Assembly: GCF_014048475.1 (NCBI RefSeq)
Contig: NZ_NWUS01000001.1
Span: 682,001 to 746,000, forward strand
Direction: 5' to 3'
Origin: Bombella favorum
GTDB lineage: Bacteria > Pseudomonadota > Alphaproteobacteria > Acetobacterales > Acetobacteraceae
DNA: 64,000 bases
Part shown: positions 40,049 through 47,850 of the stretch, one piece after another
Layout: each line of letters opens with the position of its first letter
How positions within the stretch are numbered: position 1 is the stretch's first letter
The notes under the pieces: model-generated
Told to the model about the DNA's origin: nothing
What the model saw: only the letters and a program-made list of their open reading frames with translations
Databases searched by the model: none
Made by a program: the position numbers and the translations under genes

Positions 40049-41539
40049 CTACAGGGCAATGTTTGCGCGTAGACCAAGGACCGCAATGTCCTTCACACGC
40101 CTGTCAGGATGGAGGGTGTTCGGAACACCACCTGACGGATTGAAAATATACTGGAAGTCGGGCTGTAGCTGGAGCCAACCTGTCATCTGGCACTGATACA
40201 TCAGCTCCATGTAGGTTTCCCCACTCTGGGCAGGCGTGTAGGCCCCACTATAAAACCGGGTCGCCTTGTCGAACTTGGCTAGTGCTTTACTGAAATGCGT
40301 ATAGCCCATGGCAAGGCCTAACGTATCATCCTGACGGTACGGCAGCGGGTCTTTTAACGTAAACCCAAAGTTCAGGCTGAAGTCATTCGGAACACGGCTG
40401 GACTGCGGCGTCCCCATTGCCCGCCCAAAAACATTGAATGTCCGATTAGGGTCATAATGGCTATGCCACAGCATCTGATCCACAACCGCATATAAGCTGA
40501 AAGCACCACGATGTTGACGGGGCACCCCGCTACTCGCCGGGGAAGCAAGTGGAATATGGGTATTGTCCCAATACTGATCATAAAAAGGCTCGGAATCGTA
40601 CCATGCACCGAGACGATATACCCGAGAAAGCGCATCGGCCTGATCTGGTGAGACCATCGCCCCGAGAGCAGGATAAACATACTGGAACTCGACAAGAGCC
40701 AGAACACCACGGTTTAGAACAAAGCTGGTCCCGGACCGGTTGCTCTTCTGCGCATCCACACTAACATTATGGGCAGGACTGCCACTGAATACACCAGCCT
40801 GCACATATAATGGTGTGGCCATCCAGTATTTTGCCCGTACCCCCAGCGAGGATAACGGATAGGCCGGGCCGCCTCCGGGCAGGTCAGCAGAGGGCACCAT
40901 CGGCCAGCCAAACATCGTATTAGCAAAGACAAGCGCATTGCTGCTGACCATCCATTCCTGATCCAAACTCTGCTGGCCTATTTTGATGTCCAAAGCCTGT
41001 TGGTCGAGGAATTTCTGGTCAAACCACATTTCCCATAAGCGTGTGGAACGATCGGCCTCGATACCGCTGATTGTCTGAACGACCTGCAAGTTATCGTCAC
41101 TCAGATTACGCCCGTGTATCTGCTCCATACTGACCTGAAAGGTACCCCCATACCAGCCAAAGGCACGCTGTGTGTTGAGCTGCAATACGGCTACGGTCAG
41201 CCCATCATAAGCGGCTCCCTTACGTGTTCCCCCCGTCACATTGCCGAAGATCTCTGACGTCTCCTGCAACGCGAACACCAGCCCCGCCTTCCCCATGGCT
41301 GTCCGCAACCCCCACATGCTGCCAAGCAGATTGGAATCACGTTTCCAGTTCGAAAGAAAACCAAAAGGGCCATCCGCATTCTCATCACCAGCTGCCGCCG
41401 CATTCCCCAGATTGACCATCGGCGCACGGGCATAAGCCGCAGTAGCCATAACGAAAGACAGAGCACCAATCGCTACAGCCTGTGTAACGCCGTGCAACAA
41501 ACGGGATTGCAGCTTTCTAGAGAGAATGGACGGGATCAT
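40049..41539 (-). CDS. OprB-family carbohydrate porin
   Basis: This 496-residue outer-membrane protein has a signal peptide (AVAIGALSFVMATAAYA, cut near residue 36). OprB-type sequence follows: GFLSNWKRDSNLLGSMWGLRTAMGKAGLVFALQETSEIFGNVTGG, WGYGGTFQ-like strands (FGWYGGTFQVSMEQIHG), RLWEMWFDQKF, KIGQQSLDQEW and a terminal strand AVLGLRANIAL. Family members admit sugars. Here the gene leads an operon with a propeller protein and EfeB behind two Fur-box-like sites, so an iron-linked substrate is possible. ATG 41539 is the first codon. Confidence 0.88.
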   Translation of the reverse strand: MIPSILSRKLQSRLLHGVTQAVAIGALSFVMATAAYARAPMVNLGNAAAAGDENADGPFGFLSNWKRDSNLLGSMWGLRTAMGKAGLVFALQETSEIFGNVTGGTRKGAAYDGLTVAVLQLNTQRAFGWYGGTFQVSMEQIHGRNLSDDNLQVVQTISGIEADRSTRLWEMWFDQKFLDQQALDIKIGQQSLDQEWMVSSNALVFANTMFGWPMVPSADLPGGGPAYPLSSLGVRAKYWMATPLYVQAGVFSGSPAHNVSVDAQKSNRSGTSFVLNRGVLALVEFQYVYPALGAMVSPDQADALSRVYRLGAWYDSEPFYDQYWDNTHIPLASPASSGVPRQHRGAFSLYAVVDQMLWHSHYDPNRTFNVFGRAMGTPQSSRVPNDFSLNFGFTLKDPLPYRQDDTLGLAMGYTHFSKALAKFDKATRFYSGAYTPAQSGETYMELMYQCQMTGWLQLQPDFQYIFNPSGGVPNTLHPDRRVKDIAVLGLRANIAL

Positions 41540-41555
41540 GATGGCCCTGCTAGTT

Positions 41556-41576
41556 GTAAATGATTCTTATTACTAA
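41556..41576 (-). promoter_or_regulatory. Fur-box-like site, downstream copy
   Basis: Read leftward, AGTAATAAGAATCATTTACA resembles the Fur consensus GATAATGATAATCATTATC, with AAGAATCATT intact. It overlaps the putative -10 element TAGTAA (41576-41571) of the porin promoter. Confidence 0.55.
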
Positions 41577-41600
41577 GATAGATGAAACCTCTTGTGCAAT
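41571..41600 (-). promoter_or_regulatory. Promoter of the porin-propeller-EfeB operon
   Basis: Read leftward, TTGCAC (41600-41595) and TAGTAA (41576-41571) are 18 bases apart. The two Fur-box-like sites bracket and overlap it. Confidence 0.45.
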
Positions 41601-41602
41601 TG

Positions 41603-41624
41603 AAAATTGATTCTCATTCGCATT
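41603..41624 (-). promoter_or_regulatory. Fur-box-like site, upstream copy
   Basis: Read leftward, GCGAATGAGAATCAATTTTC has the AATGAGAATCA core of Fur boxes. It abuts the putative -35 element, so bound Fur would block the promoter. Confidence 0.6.
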
Positions 41625-41829
41625 TTATGCACACTCTCAACGCCCAAAATTCCGCCACATATATGGCAAAAACCACACGGAGAGAACGGAAGCATCTGGC
41701 AGGTAAAAACTATCGTGCAGCAAGATCAGCCCATAACTCTCGCCTATAACTGGGCTGGAAGTACCCCCCTTGGTCTTCTACTCATTAGACGAACTTCCAT
41801 TATCGAGACACCAGAGAGGCCACATCATC

Positions 41830-42258
41830 ATGCTTTCTTCCTCATGGATTTTCTGGGCATTGCTTTCGGCTGGTTTTGCGGCACTGACAGCCCTTTGCGC
41901 TAAGATAGGCGTCAGCACTCTTGATTCCGACCTTGCCACTTTTATCCGTACACTGGTCATTCTTGGCGTACTGGGCACGATCCTGATGGTAACAGGCAAG
42001 TTCCATAACACCGAAGGCTTCAACCCACGGGCCTGCCTGTTCCTGCTGTTCTCTGGGCTAGCAACGGGAGCCTCATGGCTATGTTATTTCCGTGCGCTCA
42101 AAATGGGGGATGCCGCCCGTGTCGCCCCACTCGACAAGCTAAGTGTCGTCTTTGTTGCCATCCTTGGCGTCACAGTGCTGGGAGAGCAGCTCTCCGTTAA
42201 AGGCTGGCTAGGTATCGCATTTATCGGGTTGGGGGCCATACTGGTTTCCCTAGGCTGA
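41830..42258 (+). CDS. Half-size EamA/DMT-family membrane protein
   Basis: The 142-residue protein has about five hydrophobic helices (WIFWALLSAGFAALTALCA, FIRTLVILGVLGTILMV, ACLFLLFSGLATGASWLCYF, LSVVFVAILGVTVLGE, GWLGIAFIGLGAILVSLG) and the EamA signature RALKMGDAARVAPLDKLSVVFVAILGVTVLGEQLSVKGWLG. Most DMT transporters have two EamA repeats (about 300 residues); single-repeat proteins are known and work as dimers. It is a complete frame, not a truncation. Substrate unknown. ATG 41830 has a weak GAGAGG site upstream. Confidence 0.8.
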   Translation: MLSSSWIFWALLSAGFAALTALCAKIGVSTLDSDLATFIRTLVILGVLGTILMVTGKFHNTEGFNPRACLFLLFSGLATGASWLCYFRALKMGDAARVAPLDKLSVVFVAILGVTVLGEQLSVKGWLGIAFIGLGAILVSLG

Positions 42259-42287
42259 ACAGCTCCCTCCTTCCTGTTCAAACATAA

Positions 42288-42323
42288 AAAAAGAACGGAC
42301 CTGACGAGCAGATCCGTTCTTCC
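42288..42323 (-). terminator. Rho-independent terminator of the amino-acid permease
   Basis: AAGAACGGA and TCCGTTCTT pair across 13 bases; read leftward, seven T follow. It lies between the convergent EamA and permease genes and may serve both. Confidence 0.8.
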
Positions 42324-42369
42324 CGAAGATAAACCTTTCTGGGAGAGGGCTTACCCTCCCCCATCAAAA

Positions 42370-43788
42370 TTATTCGCCTTCTTTTTCAGCCTGTTCCTCT
42401 GTGGAGGCAGGCTCTTCCGTTGTCGCTACAGGGGCCAGACGGCTAGCGAAGTTACAAGCCATCAGGTAGCAGACCACCGCCGTGCCGAGGGAGGCAAAGG
42501 CTGTTTCACGCTCGGCTGGATTGATCAGCATGGCCACAAACACCAGAACAATGGCAACCAGACACAGGATGCTGAAATACGGGTAAAGCGGCAGCGCAAA
42601 ATGCTTGCTGGTCCCGGCTCTCTTACTACGACCACGCAGCACGATGTATGTGGTGGAGATCAGAGCATACGTCAGCAGGATAAGACCACCACTACAGTTC
42701 AGCAGGAAGCCAAAAATCTCACTCGGTGCAAAGATCGAGGAGAATGCCACCAACAAACCAGCACCAGAGCTGATCGTAATGGCCATACGAGGGGCCTTGT
42801 CCGGTGATGTACGCACCAAGAAAGCAGGAGCATCACCCTGAATAGCCAGCTCTGTCAGAATACGAGACGTAATGTACATGCTGGAGTTCAGGCAGGACAG
42901 AACGGCACTGAGAATAGCAATCTGCATAATCAGCGCAGCACCCGGCACACCCATGATCTTGAGCACGGCCACGAACGGGGACTTACCCGGATACAGTGTC
43001 CACCACGGAACGATCATCGTGATCAAGCAGATGGAGGAGACGTAGAACATCATGATACGCAGGCCGAGCGTCCGTGTCACACGGGAGACATTCTCACCCG
43101 GGTCAGACGTCTCGGAGGCTGCCACGGTGGAGATCTCGGATCCCATCATGGTGAACAGCACGGTCGGCACCAGTGCTAGCAACGGCACGACACCATTCGG
43201 GAACAGACCACGCTGGCCGAACAGGTTATGATGAACAGGAACACCTGGCCCAAACACGTGCAGAACGAACAGCAGCGACAGCAGGATAAAGGCCACAATG
43301 GTGAAGACCTTGACGCTGGAGAGCCAGAACTCACACTCACCAAAGATCTTAGGCGCAAAGAAGTTGACGAGCTTCATGCAGAGAATGAGCACGACAGCCA
43401 GCAGCCAGACCGGCAGATGAATCCAGTCCCGCAGCATCATGGCACCAGCGATAGCTTCCGAGCCAATCACAACTACCCAGAAGAACCAGTACAGCCAGCC
43501 AGAGGCAAAGCCGATCCGATCCCCATGGGCGAGGCGGATATACTCCACAAAAGAGCCACGGCCAGGGTCACTGACAACGATCTCGCCAAGCATCCGCATG
43601 ATCGCCATAATCAGGAATCCAACGGCCACGAAAACAAGTGCGATGCCCGGCCCCGCTTTGGCGATGGCGGCACTGCTCCCGACAAACAGCCCGGCGCCAA
43701 TCACGCCGCCAAGGGCGATCATCGCAATATGACGACTCGAAAGTCCTTTATCTTCGGACAGAGTCTGGTCAGTGGTGGGTTCCTTCAT
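42370..43788 (-). CDS. APC-family amino-acid permease (GabP/AAT type)
   Basis: This 472-residue inner-membrane carrier has about 12 helices and the signatures RHIAMIALGGVIGAGLFVGSSAAIAKAGPG and the AAT-type block LTYALISTTYIVLRGRSKRAG near the end. It moves amino acids with protons; GabP-like GABA, proline or aromatic substrates are all possible. The C-terminus is Glu-rich. AAGGACC precedes ATG 43788. It lies downstream of two outer-membrane barrels on the same strand, but the 130-base gap suggests a separate transcript. Confidence 0.88.
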   Translation of the reverse strand: MKEPTTDQTLSEDKGLSSRHIAMIALGGVIGAGLFVGSSAAIAKAGPGIALVFVAVGFLIMAIMRMLGEIVVSDPGRGSFVEYIRLAHGDRIGFASGWLYWFFWVVVIGSEAIAGAMMLRDWIHLPVWLLAVVLILCMKLVNFFAPKIFGECEFWLSSVKVFTIVAFILLSLLFVLHVFGPGVPVHHNLFGQRGLFPNGVVPLLALVPTVLFTMMGSEISTVAASETSDPGENVSRVTRTLGLRIMMFYVSSICLITMIVPWWTLYPGKSPFVAVLKIMGVPGAALIMQIAILSAVLSCLNSSMYITSRILTELAIQGDAPAFLVRTSPDKAPRMAITISSGAGLLVAFSSIFAPSEIFGFLLNCSGGLILLTYALISTTYIVLRGRSKRAGTSKHFALPLYPYFSILCLVAIVLVFVAMLINPAERETAFASLGTAVVCYLMACNFASRLAPVATTEEPASTEEQAEKEGE

Positions 43789-43921
43789 GAAAAGGTCCTT
43801 ATGAATAGTTGGCTGTGCAAGTTGCCCATCCCATGGATGGTAGGCTCCCCGCTAAGTCATTCCCATTTTGTAACATCCCCTCTCAAAAGGGAAGCCGGAA
43901 CAGCATAAAACCCTGCCCCTA

Positions 43922-45451
43922 CTAGAAATGACGATAAAAATACAGCTCCAGCACACCGGACGTTCCGTGGATAGGAGGGATTTCCATGCCACTCGGCACA
44001 CCCGACTTTGCCAGTGCTTTCCCCGCTGGCCCCGCAAAAGCGACGCCACCGGTAATCGCTCCCGATGTATTACCATCAAACGTATATTCTGCGGAGAAAT
44101 CAAGCTCATCTGACATATGGCTCCCGACATTACTCGGCAACCCAGAGCCCGTGGGGTAGAGAAAAGACAGGTCATAAAAATGCAGACCTAGCTTCAGCTC
44201 GTCCTCCTTCCGCAGCAGATGAACAGGCGGGACACCCGTCAAATCCACCTGATGCACCTCCATATTGGAGAGTGGAGAGAGATACATACCCGTAATCTCT
44301 CCCGGCCAAAACCCACCATATGTATAGCGGCGACCATCGTACAAAAAGTACGTATCGTAATTATGCTTTGTCCGGCTCTGTGGGTTCTTTCCCCCACTAA
44401 AGCGGGTATAGCGATAGAAGATATGAGGCTTCCACGGCAGGGTCGTGAATGTGTAGCCCGGCTCTATGTAGGTTGCATAGGCACTGACCCCTTTATACCC
44501 ATTTCCGGCATGGCTGTTTTGCTCAGAAACGAACGTGCCGTAGAGGGTGAAATTCTTCGAAATTCCTAACGCCTTGATCGGCACAAACGTACCGCCCCAA
44601 CCCAACTGGGTTACATTCATGCCCTGACGGTCTCCACGATTGGCGTAGTCATAGGCAGCACCGATATTTGCCTTACGCACATGAAAGTAAGCCAGCGTCA
44701 GATAAGCTGCTCTATCCTCATAGGAAGAGCCACCATCCCCGCCCGGCTTGCTTCGGAACCATGTAATGTCAAACCCTTCGAACTTTGTCTCTGGGCGGTC
44801 ATAATTCCGGTTCTGCTTATTATTGGTATTATTCTCCAACATGAAGACATCCGCACGGAGCTTCTTACCCTGATACTTGATGACACCCGGCCCAGAAAAA
44901 GCAAACCGGGGCGCATACCACCACGCACCACGATCGCCAGAGCTATAAGCCCCTTTCCCCATCAAAAAGCCATCATCAATCTGGAACTTCTGCCGCCCCC
45001 CTTCGATAATCAGCTTTCTCTCACTATTGAAGGGCAAATCTATTCCCAGATTGGCTTCCTCCAACGTAACGGCACGAGGGGTTCGTGTGGTCTGGGACAC
45101 GCTCTCAGCATCCCCGTCCCCCAATGTCGTAGACCCAATGGCTGAAGCCTGCCCGAATACACTGAAACCCCACGGGGTTTTCCATTGCCCAGCAATTATG
45201 GGCTTGCCATACAGCTCGGCATAGGTTGTGTCCTTGATCAAGGCATAACCACCTGTCCGCCGCTCACGGTAAGAGCCTGTACCGTAATTAGTATTTGGCA
45301 GAAAGAATGCATCCCCCCCAATATCCAGAGAAGCCTTGATCGAGATATTCTTTGTAGAAACAAGTGTTTGGTCAGCATAAGCGTCAGAAATCGCATAGAC
45401 GTTGCCCAAAGCGGCCAACGAAACGAAGAGCTTCCGCATTTTTGATGACAT
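43922..45451 (-). CDS. Outer-membrane beta-barrel, alginate-export-like, paralogue 1
   Basis: This 509-residue protein has a signal peptide cut near residue 27 (SDAYA) and ends in an aromatic strand (VLELYFYRHF), as outer-membrane barrels do. The blocks LEEANLGIDLPF, IEGGRQKFQIDDGFLMGKGAYSSGDRGAWWYAPRFAF and LRADVFMLENN resemble AlgE-type porins. It aligns throughout with the next gene upstream (45691-47217), differing mainly by point changes, so the pair is a tandem duplication. A hairpin precedes its ribosome-binding site. Substrate unknown; acidic polysaccharides or sugars are candidates. Confidence 0.72.
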   Translation of the reverse strand: MSSKMRKLFVSLAALGNVYAISDAYADQTLVSTKNISIKASLDIGGDAFFLPNTNYGTGSYRERRTGGYALIKDTTYAELYGKPIIAGQWKTPWGFSVFGQASAIGSTTLGDGDAESVSQTTRTPRAVTLEEANLGIDLPFNSERKLIIEGGRQKFQIDDGFLMGKGAYSSGDRGAWWYAPRFAFSGPGVIKYQGKKLRADVFMLENNTNNKQNRNYDRPETKFEGFDITWFRSKPGGDGGSSYEDRAAYLTLAYFHVRKANIGAAYDYANRGDRQGMNVTQLGWGGTFVPIKALGISKNFTLYGTFVSEQNSHAGNGYKGVSAYATYIEPGYTFTTLPWKPHIFYRYTRFSGGKNPQSRTKHNYDTYFLYDGRRYTYGGFWPGEITGMYLSPLSNMEVHQVDLTGVPPVHLLRKEDELKLGLHFYDLSFLYPTGSGLPSNVGSHMSDELDFSAEYTFDGNTSGAITGGVAFAGPAGKALAKSGVPSGMEIPPIHGTSGVLELYFYRHF

Positions 45452-45466
45452 ATGAAAAACCTTTTA

Positions 45467-45504
45467 GGAATATTCTTCTTCATTTCATTGCAGAATAATT
45501 CCTA
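45467..45504 (-). promoter_or_regulatory. Leader hairpin before barrel paralogue 1
   Basis: Read leftward, AGGAATTATTCT (45503-45492) pairs with AGAATATTCCT (45477-45467) with one bulged base. The putative ribosome-binding site AAAGG follows directly, so the stem could affect translation. Confidence 0.35.
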
Positions 45505-45690
45505 AATGTCTATCGCTTGACCGGTCTATATATCAAAACAATCTATAATTTACTTATGATATATAGTTTTTTCTTTGTCATGTCCTCCAGAAATTACACT
45601 CTAAAATGACGCTCTGGTAGGCAATTTATTAACCTTTCTGCTCCGCTGCACTCTTTCTGGTCGGCAGAGTGGCATTCACCAGAAAAAAAA

Positions 45691-47217
45691 TCAGAAATGT
45701 TTATAAAAATACACTTCCAGCACGCCAGAAACACCATGAATCCTCGGTATGCCCTGCCCAGCTGGCACGCCATCCTTGGCCAAAGCCCGCCCACCCGGAC
45801 CAGAAAAAGCCGCCCCAGCAGCAATCGCACCAGATGTGTTCGCATCAAGGGCATATTCGGCTGAAACATTAACCTCATCTGACATATGCCGCTTCGTTCC
45901 CGCTGGGAGGCCCGCCCCGGTAGGGTAGAGATAAGCGAGATCATAAAAATGCAGGCCGAGTTTCAGCTCATCATCCTTCTTCAGCAGATGGACAGGCGGC
46001 ACCCCAGTAATATCAAACTGCTGAACCTCCATATTGGAGAGCGGGGACATGTTGTTCCCTACGATTTCACCCGGCCAATAGCCGCCATAAGTGTATCGGG
46101 CACCATCATAAAGAAAGAACGTATCGTAATTATGCTTCGTCCGGCTATGCGGGTTCTTCCCACCGCTGAAGCGGGTATAGCGGTAGAAAACATGCGGCCG
46201 CCATGGCAGGTTAGCGAATGTATAGCCGGGTTCCACATACACGGCATATGCGCTGACGCCCTTATAGCCATTGCCTGCGTGGCTGTTCTGCTCGGAAACA
46301 AAATTGCCATAGAATGTGACATTCTTTGTAAAAGGATGTCTCTTCATAGCGAACGGTGTGCCGCCCCAACTGAGAGCTGTCACGCTCATGCCCTGCCTGT
46401 CCGCCCTGTTGGAGTAGTCGTAAGCTGCTCCCTTATCGGCATGACGGACATAGAAATAAGTCAGCGTGACATAAGCCGCTCTGTCCCCGTAGGTACTTCC
46501 ACCATCTCCGCCCGGTTTGCTACGGAAGAGGGTAACATCAAACCCGACGAACTTTGTTTCCGGCTTGTCATTCCCGTAAGTTTGGCGGTTATTACTGTTA
46601 TTCTCCAGCATGAAGACATCCGACCGGATAGACTGCCCCTCATATTTCAGGACACCGGGCCCGGAAAAGGCAAAACGAGGGGCATACCACCACGCCCCAC
46701 GCTCGCCTGAGCTGTAGGCCCCCTTCCCCATGAGGAAGCCATCATCAATCTGGAACCTCTGCCGCCCCCCTTCTATGATCAGCCGCCTCTTTCCGTTGAG
46801 AGGAATCTTCACACCCAGATTAGCATCTTCAAGATTCACCTGCCGGGGCGTGCCCGAGGTCTGGCTCACGCTTTCAGCATCACCATCCCCTAGGGTTGTG
46901 GACCCAATGGCAGATACCAGTCCGAACACTGAGAAACCCCACGGGGTTTGCCATGTGCCCGAAAGCATGGGCTGGCCATAAAGCTCGGCCAGGGTGACAT
47001 TTTTTGTGCGTGAATAACCCGACTTATGCGGCGCATAAGAGCCAGTACCAAAATTGGCATTGGGAAAATAAAACGCATCGCCCCCGATATCGAGGGCGGC
47101 GTTGATGGTAATATCCTTGCGGGAGAACAAAGAAATATCAGCATAGGCTTTAGGCGCAGCAAAAACACCAGCTGACATTGCTGCCGCATAAAGCAGTTTC
47201 TGCACCCTCACCGCCAT
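45691..47217 (-). CDS. Outer-membrane beta-barrel, alginate-export-like, paralogue 2
   Basis: This 508-residue paralogue of the downstream barrel has a signal peptide (AAAMSAGVFAAPKAYA), the shared blocks GSTTLGDGDAESVSQT, IIEGGRQRFQIDDGFLMGKGAYSSGERGAWWYAPRF, SEQNSHAGNGYKGVSAYA and the C-terminal aromatic strand VLEVYFYKHF. AAGGA precedes ATG 47217. It is the first of the tandem pair and has a good -10 element with an inverted repeat upstream. The 240-base AT-rich spacer to paralogue 1 allows separate control. The alginate-export family assignment is by resemblance only. Confidence 0.72.
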   Translation of the reverse strand: MAVRVQKLLYAAAMSAGVFAAPKAYADISLFSRKDITINAALDIGGDAFYFPNANFGTGSYAPHKSGYSRTKNVTLAELYGQPMLSGTWQTPWGFSVFGLVSAIGSTTLGDGDAESVSQTSGTPRQVNLEDANLGVKIPLNGKRRLIIEGGRQRFQIDDGFLMGKGAYSSGERGAWWYAPRFAFSGPGVLKYEGQSIRSDVFMLENNSNNRQTYGNDKPETKFVGFDVTLFRSKPGGDGGSTYGDRAAYVTLTYFYVRHADKGAAYDYSNRADRQGMSVTALSWGGTPFAMKRHPFTKNVTFYGNFVSEQNSHAGNGYKGVSAYAVYVEPGYTFANLPWRPHVFYRYTRFSGGKNPHSRTKHNYDTFFLYDGARYTYGGYWPGEIVGNNMSPLSNMEVQQFDITGVPPVHLLKKDDELKLGLHFYDLAYLYPTGAGLPAGTKRHMSDEVNVSAEYALDANTSGAIAAGAAFSGPGGRALAKDGVPAGQGIPRIHGVSGVLEVYFYKHF

Positions 47218-47310
47218 GTCCGTCCTTTTTCTAGGCTGTTCTGGCGGCTTATTATCTCATGTCGGACCAATAATCCAGAAAATGTTACGACCACGGAAAT
47301 ACATCAGCTG

Positions 47311-47337
47311 ATTATAATGCCATTCTGCAACAATGGC
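47311..47337 (-). promoter_or_regulatory. -10 element with inverted repeat upstream of barrel pair
   Basis: Read leftward, a perfect TATAAT occupies 47316-47311. Directly upstream GCCATT and AATGGC form a 6-bp inverted repeat (47337-47319) across the -10/-35 spacer. No good -35 is present, which suggests a regulated promoter. Confidence 0.45.
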
Positions 47338-47357
47338 GACAGATCACCCTCTACCCT

Positions 47358-47700
47358 ATCGGCCCAAGCCACCATTCCCGCTTACGATCCATTTACACGG
47401 CCGTGATACCCGCCCATAGACCAGATAAATACCGCCATCGATCACCAGCCAGATCATCACCGTGCCCATGTGATACCATCCATGGACATCATCACAGCAC
47501 CGCAGGACAACGCCCCCGCCAGTGGAATGAACAACGCCCCACCCGGCACCGTAAAGCAACACTCCATCTCCGGCGCACGAAACCGCAAGATCATGACAGC
47601 AATACAAACGATCACAAAAGCCAGCAACGTCCCAATAAACGTCATGACCCCAGCACGCCAATCAACATATGTCCAACGTCATCGTAGGGGCAAGAAAACG
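47358..47700 (-). pseudogene. Decayed C-terminus of a cationic amino-acid permease
   Basis: Leftward frames in this stretch, broken by stops and frameshifts, read MTFIGTLLAFVIVCIAVMILRFRAPEMECCFTVPGGALFIPLAGALSCGAVMMSMDGITWAR and, after a frame change, MIWLVIDGGIYLVYGRV. This is the C-terminal end of YfnA/CAT-type APC permeases (helices 11-12 plus the PFRTPG-like loop). The upstream three quarters of the gene are gone. It lies between proA and the barrel pair and is best read as a gene remnant. Confidence 0.75.
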
Positions 47701-47850
47701 AGGGGCCAGAACGATCCCATAGACTATACTCCCCATATCCGATCATCTTATTTCGATATAAAAACATTTAGGCACAGAATATTGCTTTTGGGAAATGATT
47801 TCATATCTATTAATTTCACGATGGGAGACCGCCCTGCCATAGCGGGCATA

